Shown: positions 10,448-19,279, numbered from the stretch's first letter. The stretch: DNA of 64,000 nt from Lysinibacillus sp. FSL M8-0337 (GCF_038593855.1 NZ_CP151996.1:1550001-1614000), one strand, 5' to 3'. Numbers and translations are program-made. Notes: a model not told the origin generated them from the sequence alone.

Positions 10448-11716
10448 ATGACTGTGAATAATGCGATGACTGAAATGATGCAAGCACTTGAGCAAGGGGA
10501 TTTAGCTTTAATAGACCAGCTACTCGAATCTTTTTTAATGAAGGAGTTACCTGAGGAAATTTACGCACTGGCGGAAGTTTTTATGCAATATGGGTATATG
10601 AAAGAAGCGGACCGTGTACTGGAGCATTTGCAATTTTTATTCCCTGAAGAGGCACAATTAAAAATTGATCGTGCCAATGTCTTAATGGAGCTTGGTGATG
10701 AGGACGAGGCGTTAGACATGTTGTTAGCAGTCGAAGATACAGCTCCAGAGTACCCGCAAGCATTACTAGTGCTAGCTGATTATTATCAAATGCAAGGGTT
10801 ATTTGAGGTAGCAGAAAAGCGCATTAATGAAGCGCTAGCCATCTTACCTGATGAACCACTACTACAATTTGCTAAAGCCGAGCTTTTATTTGAGACAGGG
10901 CGTTTTCTAGAGGCCGCACGCCTTTATGAAGAATTACATGAACAACAGGAAGACTTTGCAGGTATCAGTCTCGTTGAACGATTAGCTGAAGTATATCGTG
11001 CAGGCGCTGCCTATGAAACAGCTTTAGACTATTATTTAGCAGCACTTGAGGACGAAGTGAAGCCAGATATTTTATTTGGCGCAGCATACGCTGCATTCCA
11101 ATCACAAAAATATGAAATGGCGATTAAACAATTAGAGGACTTAAAGGAATTGGATCCGGATTATTTTTCTGCTTATTTATTGCTTGCGGAAAGCTATGCT
11201 ATGACGGAAGACAATAAAAAAGCATATGCTGCCATTAAAGAAGGTTTAAAGCGTGATGAGTACGATAAATCATTATTCTTATTCGCGGGTAAAATGGCAT
11301 TAAAAAATGCCTTGCCAAATGAAGCTGAAAGTTATTTACGTGAAGCGATTGCTTTAGATCCTGAATATATGGAGGCAGTATTAACACTCATCTCTATATT
11401 GACACAGCAAGAACGTTTTGAAGATGTTGTTGAATTATTTGAGACATTGCAAAAAAATGATTTTGAGTGGAACACTTTATACCCTTACGCTGCCGACGCA
11501 TATGCAAATTTAGAATTGTACGACCGTGCATACGAATTTTACCGTTTGGCATATACTGATTTTAAGGAAGACGCAGCATTTTTAGAAAAATATGTTTATT
11601 TCTTATTAGAAGAAGGCAAGCGTTCAGAGGTTAAAGAGGTAATCGGTTATTTAATCAAGCTTCAGCCAGGTGAACCACAATGGCAAGAGATGTTAGAAGG
11701 CTTAGAATTAGAGTAA
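10448..11716 (+). CDS. ypiA: TPR-repeat protein, YpiA type
   Basis: Cytoplasmic 422-residue acidic protein made almost entirely of tetratricopeptide repeats: helical pairs recur with A-LL--Y-G---EA, LLVLADYYQMQGLFEVAEKR (about 102-121), YFSAYLLLAESYAMTEDNKK, and AIALDPEYMEAVLTLISILT. TPR proteins are scaffolds; the B. subtilis homologue at this position (ypiA) has no assigned reaction, so the role is unknown. Start: ATG 10448 with AAGAAAG about 8 nt upstream; GTG 10454 or ATG 10466 are also possible. ypiB starts 14 nt after its stop, so they form an operon. Confidence 0.85.
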   Translation: MTVNNAMTEMMQALEQGDLALIDQLLESFLMKELPEEIYALAEVFMQYGYMKEADRVLEHLQFLFPEEAQLKIDRANVLMELGDEDEALDMLLAVEDTAPEYPQALLVLADYYQMQGLFEVAEKRINEALAILPDEPLLQFAKAELLFETGRFLEAARLYEELHEQQEDFAGISLVERLAEVYRAGAAYETALDYYLAALEDEVKPDILFGAAYAAFQSQKYEMAIKQLEDLKELDPDYFSAYLLLAESYAMTEDNKKAYAAIKEGLKRDEYDKSLFLFAGKMALKNALPNEAESYLREAIALDPEYMEAVLTLISILTQQERFEDVVELFETLQKNDFEWNTLYPYAADAYANLELYDRAYEFYRLAYTDFKEDAAFLEKYVYFLLEEGKRSEVKEVIGYLIKLQPGEPQWQEMLEGLELE

Positions 11717-11730
11717 AGGAGGGAGTGGGT

Positions 11731-12288
11731 ATGACTGCTTCTGTATCAGTTGTCGATAAAAAAGCATTTGTTCGCTGGTTTTTGAAAAATTACCAATTAA
11801 AACGTCGTGAGTGTGTATGGATTTTAAATTACTTATTAAGTAATGATGAGTTGTTAAAACGAATACGGTTTGTAGAAGAAGCACACTATTGTCCTAGAGC
11901 AATGGTGATGTCTACAGTAGACTCAACAGGTGTACCATTTCGTTTTTATAAAGGCAATGTGATGACAGCCGATGCCGAGAAATCTTTCCATGACTTACGT
12001 TTACATGAGCAAGAAGATATGTATATACAATTGAACTTCCCAAATATACCGCCAAGTGCCCAATACTTAGCAGTTCTTGAAGAAAACCCTTATATGCCAG
12101 AAACATTGATTGTTAGTGAAAAAGATCGTTTACTGGCTGAAGAGTTACTTTCCAATAGTTTACTCGTATTCCAAGAAGAAAAATTACTTGCACAAATTGA
12201 TGAAGCTCTAGATAAGGGCGATGAAGAACGATTTTATGAATTGTCTAATTTGTTACAAGTTTTAAAGGAAACTGCTAATTTACAATAA
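11731..12288 (+). CDS. ypiB: YpiB/UPF0302 family protein
   Basis: 185 residues. It has the Bacillus YpiB signature: FVRWFLKNYQLKRRECVWIL near the N-terminus, then MSTVDSTGVPFRFYKGN and LQLNFP-like strands, and a basic/acidic C-terminal helix with IDEALDKGDEERFYELS (similar to the IDEALDxxDxxxF motif that gives the UPF0302 C-terminal domain). No catalytic function is established. The start ATG 11731 is preceded by AAAGGAGGGAG. It directly follows ypiA, a pairing conserved in Bacillus, which suggests a shared function. Confidence 0.88.
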   Translation: MTASVSVVDKKAFVRWFLKNYQLKRRECVWILNYLLSNDELLKRIRFVEEAHYCPRAMVMSTVDSTGVPFRFYKGNVMTADAEKSFHDLRLHEQEDMYIQLNFPNIPPSAQYLAVLEENPYMPETLIVSEKDRLLAEELLSNSLLVFQEEKLLAQIDEALDKGDEERFYELSNLLQVLKETANLQ

Positions 12289-12313
12289 TCTCAAGCCGAA
12301 TAGGTAAAAATTG

Positions 12314-12414
12314 AATGCCCTTTCTCCACCTCTATATGGTAACATGACTAGTGAATGATTGTTTTCACTTTTTATTGGTTATCCTATTAAAGAGTGGAAA
12401 AGGGCATTTTTATT
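12314..12414 (+). terminator. Long inverted repeat between ypiB and ypiF
   Basis: AATGCCCTTTCTCCAC (12314-12329) pairs with GTGGAAAAGGGCATT (12394-12408), followed by TTTATTTT. The 64-nt loop contains a small hairpin of its own (GTGAA...TTCAC). This could be a terminator for ypiAB or an attenuator-like leader for ypiF. Confidence 0.5.
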
Positions 12415-12439
12415 TTGTAATCGTAAGGAGGGTTGTTGG

Positions 12440-12889
12440 ATGTATTTTAATGCAAACGATGTAACATCTTTTTTAGCGCAGAAGGATTTTATCGATACAG
12501 CGATTGTACCACTCGTAGGGATCGATTTTGCTGCTGAAAAGTTGAAGCAAAGTGGCGCAGAAGCAGATTACTTATTATCGTTAACGGCTTTTATTGAACA
12601 ACAGTTTAAAGGACGTTTACTAGTGATGCCACCATTTTCATATAGTACGACCTTGAAAAACGAAGAATTGCCAGCGCAATTAGAAGCACAATTACATACT
12701 GCTGGTTTTAAGCATGTGTTCTTCATTACTTGTGACCATTTTTGGACAAATATTGGAGATGTAGTAAATATAATTTGGTTGCCAGCTATTCCGTTAGAAT
12801 CCATGGATAAAGGCGTGAAAAACACCATTCTCGAAGATCAGTTACGGCAAGTAATCCCTGTATTTTCGACTAAATGGTCACAAATTTAG
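12440..12889 (+). CDS. ypiF: YpiF/DUF2487 family protein
   Basis: 149 residues. The N-terminus MYFNANDVTSFLAQKDFIDT and the block GADYLLSLTAFIEQQFKGRL with PPFSYS match the DUF2487 (YpiF) family found between ypiB and qcrA in Bacillus. No function is known. I chose ATG 12440 because TAAGGAGGG lies 9 nt upstream; an in-frame ATG at 12359 would start inside the putative terminator. The qcr operon promoter follows it. Confidence 0.85.
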   Translation: MYFNANDVTSFLAQKDFIDTAIVPLVGIDFAAEKLKQSGAEADYLLSLTAFIEQQFKGRLLVMPPFSYSTTLKNEELPAQLEAQLHTAGFKHVFFITCDHFWTNIGDVVNIIWLPAIPLESMDKGVKNTILEDQLRQVIPVFSTKWSQI

Positions 12890-12941
12890 CAATTTGTTTC
12901 AATAAATGTTCACATTCTCCAGGTTTCCACAGAATGCTATA

Positions 12942-12970
12942 TTGACCAAGCTATGGACTTGATATATCAT
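12942..12970 (+). promoter_or_regulatory. Probable sigma-A promoter of qcrABC
   Basis: TTGACC (12942-12947) and TATCAT (12965-12970) are separated by 17 nt, close to the TTGACA/TATAAT consensus, about 75 nt upstream of the qcrA start. Confidence 0.5.
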
Positions 12971-13044
12971 AGATATGTCCTAGTATTACTATTTGTAAAA
13001 GTATGTCCGTTGGACTGACCTTTAAAGTTAGAGGGGGGAAAAGG

Positions 13045-13548
13045 ATGAGTAACAATCGAGTTTCACGTCGTCAATTTCTAAGCTACACACTTACTGGTGT
13101 TGGCGGATTTATGGCGGCAGGTATGTTGATGCCAATGGTTCGTTTTGCAATTGACCCAGTCTTACAAAAGCATGAAGGTGGGGATTTTATCAAAACCGAA
13201 CATAAAGTCGCCGACATCACAGAAGAGCCAATTAAAGTTGACTTTACTTTTGAACAAGTTGACGCATGGTACAAATCTAACGTTACAAACGTAGCTTGGG
13301 TTTACAAAAGTGGCGACCAAATAATTGCTCTATCACCAGTTTGTAAGCATTTAGGTTGTATGGTGGACTGGGGTGGCGATAAAGCACACCCAGATCAATT
13401 CTTCTGTCCTTGTCATGCAGGGCGTTACGAGAAAAACGGGGCAAACATTGCAGGTACACCACCTCTAGGTCCGTTGGATGAATTTGAAGTACAAGAAAAA
13501 GATGGTTATTTAATGATTGGTCCAGCAAGAGCAAATACTCTAGTTTAA
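13045..13548 (+). CDS. qcrA: Menaquinol:cytochrome c reductase iron-sulfur (Rieske) subunit
   Basis: Carries the [2Fe-2S] cluster that takes electrons from menaquinol in the bc complex, anchored in the cytoplasmic membrane. 167 residues. The N-terminus has a twin-arginine-like signal-anchor (SRRQFLSYTLTGVGGFMAAG). Cluster ligands are in CKHLGC near 112-117 and CPCHAGRY near 132-139. ATG 13045 is preceded by GAGGGGGGAAAAGG; an upstream in-frame ATG at 13003 lacks a good ribosome binding site. First gene of qcrABC; qcrB follows after 22 nt. Confidence 0.96.
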   Translation: MSNNRVSRRQFLSYTLTGVGGFMAAGMLMPMVRFAIDPVLQKHEGGDFIKTEHKVADITEEPIKVDFTFEQVDAWYKSNVTNVAWVYKSGDQIIALSPVCKHLGCMVDWGGDKAHPDQFFCPCHAGRYEKNGANIAGTPPLGPLDEFEVQEKDGYLMIGPARANTLV

Positions 13549-13570
13549 TTTGTAAGGGGGTACGAATTCA

Positions 13571-14245
13571 GTGCTAAATAAAATTTATGATTGGGTCGAT
13601 GAACGATTAGATATTACACCAATTTGGCGTGATATTGCCGACCACGAAGTGCCAGAGCACGTGAACCCTGCACACCATTTTTCAGCATTCGTTTACTGCT
13701 TTGGTGGATTAACATTTTTCATCACAGTAATTCAAATTCTTTCTGGTATGTTCTTAACAATGTACTACGTACCAGACGTCGTGAATGCCTGGAAGTCAGT
13801 TTATTATTTACAAAACGAAGTAGCATTTGGTGAAATCGTACGCGGTATGCACCACTGGGGAGCTTCATTAGTAATCGTAATGATGTTCTTACATACGCTT
13901 CGTGTATTCTTCACAGGGTCTTATAAGAAACCTCGTGAGTTAAACTGGATGGTTGGTGTAGGTATTTTTGGAGTAATGATGGGTCTTGGTTTTACAGGAT
14001 ACCTATTACCATGGGATATGAAAGCATTATTCGCTACTAAAGTAGGTATCGAAATTGCAGCATCTGTACCGTTTATCGGTTCGATGATTAAAGTATTATT
14101 AGCGGGTGACAGTACTATTCTTGGTGCTCAAACGTTAACACGATTCTTTGCGATTCATGTATTCTTCTTGCCTGCAGTATTGTTTGGGTTACTTGCAGCA
14201 CACTTTATCATGATTCGTCGTCAAGGAATTTCAGGGCCGTTGTAA
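13571..14245 (+). CDS. qcrB: Menaquinol:cytochrome c reductase cytochrome b subunit
   Basis: b6-type cytochrome of 224 residues with four transmembrane helices that binds two hemes b. Heme ligands are visible as the His pairs in GMHHWGASLVIVMMFLHTLR (about 94-113) and in TRFFAIHVFFLPAVL plus LLAAHFIMIRRQG near the C-terminus. The start codon is GTG 13571 with AAGGGGG 10 nt upstream. The protein is split from its subunit-IV-like part, which is fused to cytochrome c in qcrC, as in Bacillus. Functions in aerobic respiration. Confidence 0.96.
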   Translation: MLNKIYDWVDERLDITPIWRDIADHEVPEHVNPAHHFSAFVYCFGGLTFFITVIQILSGMFLTMYYVPDVVNAWKSVYYLQNEVAFGEIVRGMHHWGASLVIVMMFLHTLRVFFTGSYKKPRELNWMVGVGIFGVMMGLGFTGYLLPWDMKALFATKVGIEIAASVPFIGSMIKVLLAGDSTILGAQTLTRFFAIHVFFLPAVLFGLLAAHFIMIRRQGISGPL

Positions 14246-14287
14246 TACTTCTTGACGGTTCGATGATTTTTTAAAGGAGGGGACACT

Positions 14288-15061
14288 ATGCATCGCGGAA
14301 AAGGAATGAAATTTGTCGGCGATTCTCGTATCAAAGCGAATCACAGAATGCCGAACGTTCCAAAGGATTATTCCGAATATCCAGGTAAAACTGAAGCTTT
14401 CTGGCCGAACTTCTTACTAAAAGAATGGATGGTAGGTGCTGTTTTCTTAATCGGTTATTTACTGTTAACAGTCGCTCACCCATCTCCACTTGAAGGGCCA
14501 GCTGATCCAACAAGAGCATACACGCCATTACCGGACTGGTACTTCTTATTCATGTACCAACTCTTAAAATACTCATTTGCTTCTGGTCCATATAATGTTA
14601 TCGGAGCAATTGTCATTCCAGGTCTAGCATTTGGAGCGCTATTATTAATGCCATTTTTAGATAAGAGTCCAGAACGCCGTCCGTCTAAACGTCCGTTACC
14701 AACTGCGTTTATGTTATTAACATTGGCTGCTATGTTCTATTTAACTTGGGAGTCAGTTGTTAATCATGACTGGGAAGCTCAAAAAATTCAAGGTGCTATC
14801 GTGGAAACTGTAGAGTTCGATAAAGGCTCAGAAGGTTACCAAATCTATGCCGGCTCTGCATGTATTACATGTCACGGTGAAGGCTTAGAAGGTGGTGCTG
14901 GTGCGCCAACACTTATGAACACTGGCTTAACAGCTGATGAAATTAAGGATATCGCACACAATGGTACGCCTAGCGGTAAAATGCCAGCAGGTCTATGGAC
15001 AGGATCTGATGAAGATCTTCAAAAGCTTGCTGAGTTTATCGAAAGCTTAAAAGCTGAATAA
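14288..15061 (+). CDS. qcrC: Menaquinol:cytochrome c reductase cytochrome b/c fusion subunit
   Basis: 257 residues. The N-terminal ~170 residues resemble subunit IV of the b6f complex with three transmembrane helices and the quinol-site motif PDWYFLFMYQLLKY near 80-93. The C-terminal domain is a c-type cytochrome with the heme-binding CITCH motif near 196-200 and a likely Met ligand in GKMPAG. It passes electrons to the terminal oxidase. The ribosome binding site AAAGGAGGGG precedes ATG 14288. Last gene of qcrABC, followed by a terminator. Confidence 0.96.
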   Translation: MHRGKGMKFVGDSRIKANHRMPNVPKDYSEYPGKTEAFWPNFLLKEWMVGAVFLIGYLLLTVAHPSPLEGPADPTRAYTPLPDWYFLFMYQLLKYSFASGPYNVIGAIVIPGLAFGALLLMPFLDKSPERRPSKRPLPTAFMLLTLAAMFYLTWESVVNHDWEAQKIQGAIVETVEFDKGSEGYQIYAGSACITCHGEGLEGGAGAPTLMNTGLTADEIKDIAHNGTPSGKMPAGLWTGSDEDLQKLAEFIESLKAE

Positions 15062-15065
15062 TTTC

Positions 15066-15096
15066 AAAAAGAGTCAGGAAACTGACTCTTTTTTTC
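15066..15096 (+). terminator. Rho-independent terminator after qcrC
   Basis: GAGTCAG and CTGACTC form a 7-bp stem (extended by A-T pairs) around GAAA, followed by eight T. Confidence 0.85.
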
Positions 15097-15265
15097 TAGT
15101 TTTTATCAAAATTATATGGATGTTTACGATATACTTATTAAGGCAAAGCTTTGAAAGGAAACTACGATAGGAATAGTGGACTAAGAAGCGCAGCCGTCAC
15201 ATCATACATAAAAATCGAGGAAAAAAGACATCTTAGAATAGACGGATAGTAAAGGAGTTTTAATC

Positions 15266-15862
15266 ATGCAAATAACGCGTGCAAATATTTGGTATCTCCT
15301 TACGCATAAAACATTTTTAATCATTTTACTGCTTATTAACTTGTTAGGAACCATTTACGGCTATTACTGGTATGGTTGGCAACTTGCGATAACGAAGCCG
15401 ATTTTTTATATTTTTGTACCAGATAGTCCCACTGCTAGTTTATTTTTTTGTTTTGTGTTGCTGGCATGGATTCTAGGAAAAAGATGGCCATTGATGGAAG
15501 TATTAGCGCTTGTAACATTGGTTAAATATGGTATTTGGGCGGATGTGATGAATCTTTGGACGCTAGTTGAAACGGGCTATATAGGCTGGCAAGGTTGGAT
15601 GCTGATTGCTTCACATTTTGCGATGGCTGTCCAAGGTGTTCTTTATATCGGTAAATATGTATTTTCATATTGGCATGTTGCTTTTGCTGCAGTATGGACT
15701 TTGCATAATGATGTCATTGACTATGTATTTGGACAAATGCCAATGTACCGTGATTTAGCAGACTATACAAGTGTCATTGGCTATTTTACATTTTGGTTAT
15801 CAATTGCTTGTATTTTTATCGCCATTTTCTCAATTAGGTGGCGCAAATATTTGCCCAATTAG
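15266..15862 (+). CDS. ypjA: DUF1405 membrane protein YpjA
   Basis: 198-residue integral membrane protein with about five or six predicted helices. Family features: LLLINLLGTIYGYYWYGWQL near the N-terminus, PDSPTASLFFCFVLLAW, and LHNDVIDYVFGQMPMY, typical of the DUF1405/YpjA family next to qcrC in Bacillus. No function is known. AAAGGAG precedes ATG 15266. A 204-bp gap after qcrC holds the qcr terminator, so it is probably transcribed separately from qcr. Confidence 0.88.
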   Translation: MQITRANIWYLLTHKTFLIILLLINLLGTIYGYYWYGWQLAITKPIFYIFVPDSPTASLFFCFVLLAWILGKRWPLMEVLALVTLVKYGIWADVMNLWTLVETGYIGWQGWMLIASHFAMAVQGVLYIGKYVFSYWHVAFAAVWTLHNDVIDYVFGQMPMYRDLADYTSVIGYFTFWLSIACIFIAIFSIRWRKYLPN

Positions 15863-15910
15863 GGAAATCTCTATAGAATTATAGTATCGAGATAGAAAGG
15901 GGTTAGAAAA

Positions 15911-16597
15911 TTGTCAACAAGCATGTATATTGTTTATTTTGCGATTATTATGCTGCTGCCATTGTACGCACAGATGAAGGTAAAAGGTACGTATAAAAAG
16001 TTTGCAAAGGAACGTACCATGAAGGGACAAACTGGTGCTGAGGTAGCTAGGGCGATCTTAGATGCGAACGGCTTGTACGATGTGCGAGTTGTGCCAACCC
16101 AAGGTGTGTTATCTGATCACTACAATCCTGCGACAAAAACAGTCGCATTATCAGAAAGCAATTTCTATGAAGCAAGTGTTGCTGGCGCAGCAGTTGCTGC
16201 CCATGAAGTAGGCCATGCTATTCAGCATAAAGAGGCATATTCAATGCTTACTTTACGCAGTAAGCTTGTACCAGTTGCAAATATTTCATCGAACGCATCT
16301 TGGATATTCGTTATGATTGGTATTTTTTCTGGGTTATCAAACATGTTATTACTAGGTATTGTCCTATTAGCAGCAGGCGTAGTGTTCCAATTAGTTACGC
16401 TACCAGTTGAATTCGATGCATCGAAACGTGCATTAGTGCAAATGAATTCGCTTGGTATTATTACGAATGAAGAGGAACGCCCAGCACGTAAAGTGTTAAG
16501 TGCCGCTGCGTTAACTTATGTGGCAGCTGCAGCAGTAGCTGTATTAGAATTATTACGTTTAATATTAATATTTACAAATATGCGTAGTGACGACTAA
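15911..16597 (+). CDS. yugP: YugP-type membrane zinc metallopeptidase
   Basis: 228 residues. It has an N-terminal transmembrane helix (YIVYFAIIMLLPLYAQM), the zinc-binding motif AAHEVGHAIQH near 95-105 (HExxH), and three more hydrophobic helices. This matches the YugP / zinc-dependent neutral metallopeptidase 2 family; the substrate is unknown, probably membrane proteins. TTG 15911 is chosen as start because GAAAGGGG lies 8 nt upstream; ATG 15923 would give too long a spacing. In B. subtilis this position carries ypjB, a sporulation protein, and yugP is elsewhere, so the locus differs here. Confidence 0.85.
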   Translation: MSTSMYIVYFAIIMLLPLYAQMKVKGTYKKFAKERTMKGQTGAEVARAILDANGLYDVRVVPTQGVLSDHYNPATKTVALSESNFYEASVAGAAVAAHEVGHAIQHKEAYSMLTLRSKLVPVANISSNASWIFVMIGIFSGLSNMLLLGIVLLAAGVVFQLVTLPVEFDASKRALVQMNSLGIITNEEERPARKVLSAAALTYVAAAAVAVLELLRLILIFTNMRSDD

Positions 16598-16639
16598 AAA
16601 ACTTGTTATAGTGGGTTAACCACTATAACAAGTTTTTTT
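16595..16639. terminator. Bidirectional terminator between yugP and ypjC
   Basis: ACTTGTTATAGTGG (16601-16614) and CCACTATAACAAGT (16620-16633) form a perfect 14-bp stem with loop GTTAA, flanked by A-run on the left and T-run on the right, so it can serve both converging genes. Confidence 0.9.
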
Positions 16640-16707
16640 AATTGATTTACATAGCTAGTATTTTAGAATCTATTTAATCTACGCTACTGCAATAGGTGCG
16701 AACCTAC

Positions 16708-17577
16708 TTAATGTAAAGGTTGCTTTTGATCGTCTAGCGTAAAACCTTCTCCCGCAACATCCCGAACTTCTGAAATAGAGACAAAGGCATGTGGATCGAC
16801 CTCATGGATAATGGATTTTAAGCGTACAACTTCATTGCGTCCGACAACGCAGTAAATCACTTCTTTTGCTTGTTTTGTAAAGTGACCATGACCTTCTAAA
16901 ATCGTGACACCTCGTTCCATGCGCAAAGCGATCATATCCGCTATCGCACTAGACTTTTCTGAAATAATGAGTGCGCCACGCCCTGAATAGGCACCATCCT
17001 GTACAAAATCAATAACACGAGCACCTACGAATACAGCGACAAGCGTGTACATCATCGAACGTGCATCTAAAAATGTTAACCAAGATAATAAAATAACAAT
17101 GGCATCAAATATAAACATTGTTTTCCCCATACTCCAGCCTAGATATTTATGTCCGAGACGTGCTAATATATCCACACCACCAGTTGTACCACCGAAGCGG
17201 AACACAATGCCTAGTCCAAGTCCAACAAAGATACCTGCAAACAATGCCACAAGAAATAAATCATCCTCTAAGTGAATGGTGAATTGATATTTCTGGAATA
17301 TTTTCAGGAAAATTGATACTGAAATTGTACCAATTAATGTGTAAATAAAAGATTTTTTACCTAGTAAGCGCCAACCTAAAATAAACATTGGAATATTCAA
17401 TAGTAAATTAAGTAATGCGGGGTCCCAACCTAGTGTAAAATAGAGAACAAGGGTAATTCCGCTAAAACCGCCTTCACCTAAATGATTTTGCATATTAAAG
17501 TGTACAAAACCAAAGCTAAAAATGGCTGCTCCGAGCATTATTGCGATAATATTACGTATTTTAATCTGTTTAAACAT
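16708..17577 (-). CDS. ypjC: YitT/UPF0750 family membrane protein (YpjC)
   Basis: 289 residues with about five N-terminal transmembrane helices carrying the family glycine-rich blocks (FNMQNHLGEGGFSGITLVLY, GLGIVFRFGGTTGGVDILAR) and a C-terminal cytoplasmic DUF2179 domain (KEVIYCVVGRNEVVRLKSII). Transport or sensing is suspected for the family but not shown. ATG 17577 is chosen over the upstream in-frame start because AGGAGGT precedes it closely. In B. subtilis ypjC lies between ypjB and ypjD on the same strand; here it is inverted. Confidence 0.9.
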   Translation of the reverse strand: MFKQIKIRNIIAIMLGAAIFSFGFVHFNMQNHLGEGGFSGITLVLYFTLGWDPALLNLLLNIPMFILGWRLLGKKSFIYTLIGTISVSIFLKIFQKYQFTIHLEDDLFLVALFAGIFVGLGLGIVFRFGGTTGGVDILARLGHKYLGWSMGKTMFIFDAIVILLSWLTFLDARSMMYTLVAVFVGARVIDFVQDGAYSGRGALIISEKSSAIADMIALRMERGVTILEGHGHFTKQAKEVIYCVVGRNEVVRLKSIIHEVDPHAFVSISEVRDVAGEGFTLDDQKQPLH

Positions 17578-17692
17578 AAGACCTCCTGTAGTTCTTAACA
17601 ATGAAGTAGTGGATTCTATTATCTGTCATTTTATTGTTTTTGACAACAATGGTGTAAATTTTATACGATGGTAATTAGGAGTGTGATATTGG

Positions 17693-18028
17693 ATGACAGA
17701 ACAAATAACGATGCAAGCCTTGCAAAAACGTGTGGATGATTATATTGGGCAATTTAAGGAAGGCTATTTCCCACCTTTTGAACTACTCGCACGTTTAACG
17801 GAGGAGCTTGGAGAACTGTCGCGCGAAGTGCAGGACGTTTACGGTCAAAAAAAGAAAAAGAGCACAGAAGAAACGAATAGTATCGAAGAAGAATTAGGTG
17901 ACTTTTTCTTTGTTTTAGTATGCTTTGCGAATGCACAAGGTATAAAATTAGATGAGGCACTGTTGCGTGTCATACATAAATTTGAGACGAGAGATAAGGA
18001 TCGCTGGACAAGAAAGGAAGAGGAATAA
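17693..18028 (+). CDS. ypjD: MazG-like nucleotide pyrophosphohydrolase YpjD
   Basis: 111 residues, a small all-alpha NTP pyrophosphohydrolase of the MazG superfamily. The metal-binding EExxE..ExxD pattern is visible as LTEELGELSREVQDVYG near 38-54 and EEELGDFFFVLVCFANAQG near 64-83. It probably removes non-canonical nucleoside triphosphates. Its TAA shares one base with the dapB ATG, so the two are translationally coupled. GGAGTG lies 7 nt upstream of ATG 17693. Confidence 0.9.
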   Translation: MTEQITMQALQKRVDDYIGQFKEGYFPPFELLARLTEELGELSREVQDVYGQKKKKSTEETNSIEEELGDFFFVLVCFANAQGIKLDEALLRVIHKFETRDKDRWTRKEEE

Positions 18029-18825
18029 TGTCGATTCGTGTAGCCATTGCAGGGCCAAGAGGAAAAATGGGAGCAGAAGCTGTACATACAGTTATGAAAC
18101 ATGCCAAAATGGAGTTAGTAGCTGTACTAGATTATAAAGAGGTTGGTCATACATTAGCGGATTTAGAAATGTTCCCAGCAAGCTATACAGCACCAATATT
18201 TACAGATATGCATGAACTAGTAGAGGCAACGGCCCCTGATGTTTTAGTCGATTTAACGAATCCACATGCAGTATATCATCATACAAAAGAAGCTTTAAAT
18301 TTAAATGTACGACCAGTGGTTGGTACAACAGGTTTTACAGATGCACAACTAGAAGAATTATCAGCACTTGCGAATGAAAAGGAGTTAGGTTGTATAATTG
18401 CACCAAACTTTGCGATTGGCGCGATTCTGATGATGAAATTTGCTAAAGAAGCAGCAAAATATTTACCTGATGTAGAAATCATTGAGATGCACCATGATCA
18501 GAAGTTAGATGCACCATCTGGTACAGGGGTTAAAACAGCACAAATGATCCAAGAGGTGCGTGCACAAAAAATGCAAGGTCATCCAGAGGAAAAAGAAACG
18601 ATTGAAGGAGCAAGAGGAGCAGATTTTGATGGCATGCGCATTCATTCTGTTCGCTTACCTGGTTTAGTGGCACACCAGCAAGTATTATTTGGAGGAGACG
18701 GGCAACTGTTAACCATCCGTCATGACTCATTAAATCGTAATTCCTTTATGTCTGGCGTTGCTTTTTGTGTAGAAGAAGTTATGAAAATGGATCAGCTCGT
18801 TTATGGTTTAGAAAACATCATCTAA
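18028..18825 (+). CDS. dapB: 4-hydroxy-tetrahydrodipicolinate reductase
   Basis: NAD(P)H-dependent reductase of the lysine/diaminopimelate pathway, needed for cell wall and for dipicolinate in spores. 265 residues. Nucleotide-binding loop VAIAGPRGKMGAEAV at 5-19, GTTGFTD near 97, and the catalytic motif EMHHDQKLDAPSGTGVKTA near 153-171 with Lys as proton donor. AGGAAGAGG precedes ATG 18028, inside ypjD. mgsA follows after 18 nt. Confidence 0.96.
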   Translation: MSIRVAIAGPRGKMGAEAVHTVMKHAKMELVAVLDYKEVGHTLADLEMFPASYTAPIFTDMHELVEATAPDVLVDLTNPHAVYHHTKEALNLNVRPVVGTTGFTDAQLEELSALANEKELGCIIAPNFAIGAILMMKFAKEAAKYLPDVEIIEMHHDQKLDAPSGTGVKTAQMIQEVRAQKMQGHPEEKETIEGARGADFDGMRIHSVRLPGLVAHQQVLFGGDGQLLTIRHDSLNRNSFMSGVAFCVEEVMKMDQLVYGLENII

Positions 18826-18843
18826 AGAACGGATGGAATACTT

Positions 18844-19248
18844 ATGAAAATTGCATTGATTGCACATGATCGCAAAAAAGATAATCTAGTACAGTTTGCT
18901 ATTGCTTACCGCAATATTTTAAATGAGCATACGCTTTATGCTACAGGTACAACAGGGCAACGTGTGATGGAAGCTACGAGCTTAGAAATTACACGTTTTC
19001 GCTCAGGTCCTCTTGGAGGAGACCAACAAATTGGCGCTATGATTGCCAATAATGATATGGACATGGTAATTTTCTTCCGTGATCCATTAACAGCACAACC
19101 ACATGAGCCAGATGTTTCTGCACTTATCCGTCTTTGTGATGTTTACCAAGTGCCACTGGCAACAAATATGGGAACTGCAGAAATATTACTAAAAGGCCTA
19201 CAAGAAGGCTTTGTGGATTGGAGACTGATTCAAGAAAGACGAGACTAA
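18844..19248 (+). CDS. mgsA: Methylglyoxal synthase
   Basis: Converts dihydroxyacetone phosphate to methylglyoxal and phosphate, a glycolytic bypass. 134 residues. Motifs: [14 protein letters not shown] at 3-16, [10 protein letters not shown], the phosphate-binding [15 protein letters not shown] near 58-72 with catalytic Asp in that loop, and [20 protein letters not shown]. It sits between dapB and bshA as in Bacillus. The link to bshA is notable since bacillithiol detoxifies methylglyoxal. Confidence 0.96.
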   Translation: MKIALIAHDRKKDNLVQFAIAYRNILNEHTLYATGTTGQRVMEATSLEITRFRSGPLGGDQQIGAMIANNDMDMVIFFRDPLTAQPHEPDVSALIRLCDVYQVPLATNMGTAEILLKGLQEGFVDWRLIQERRD

Positions 19249-19279
19249 AAGACGTGATTTTAGAAAGGATGATCATCGA

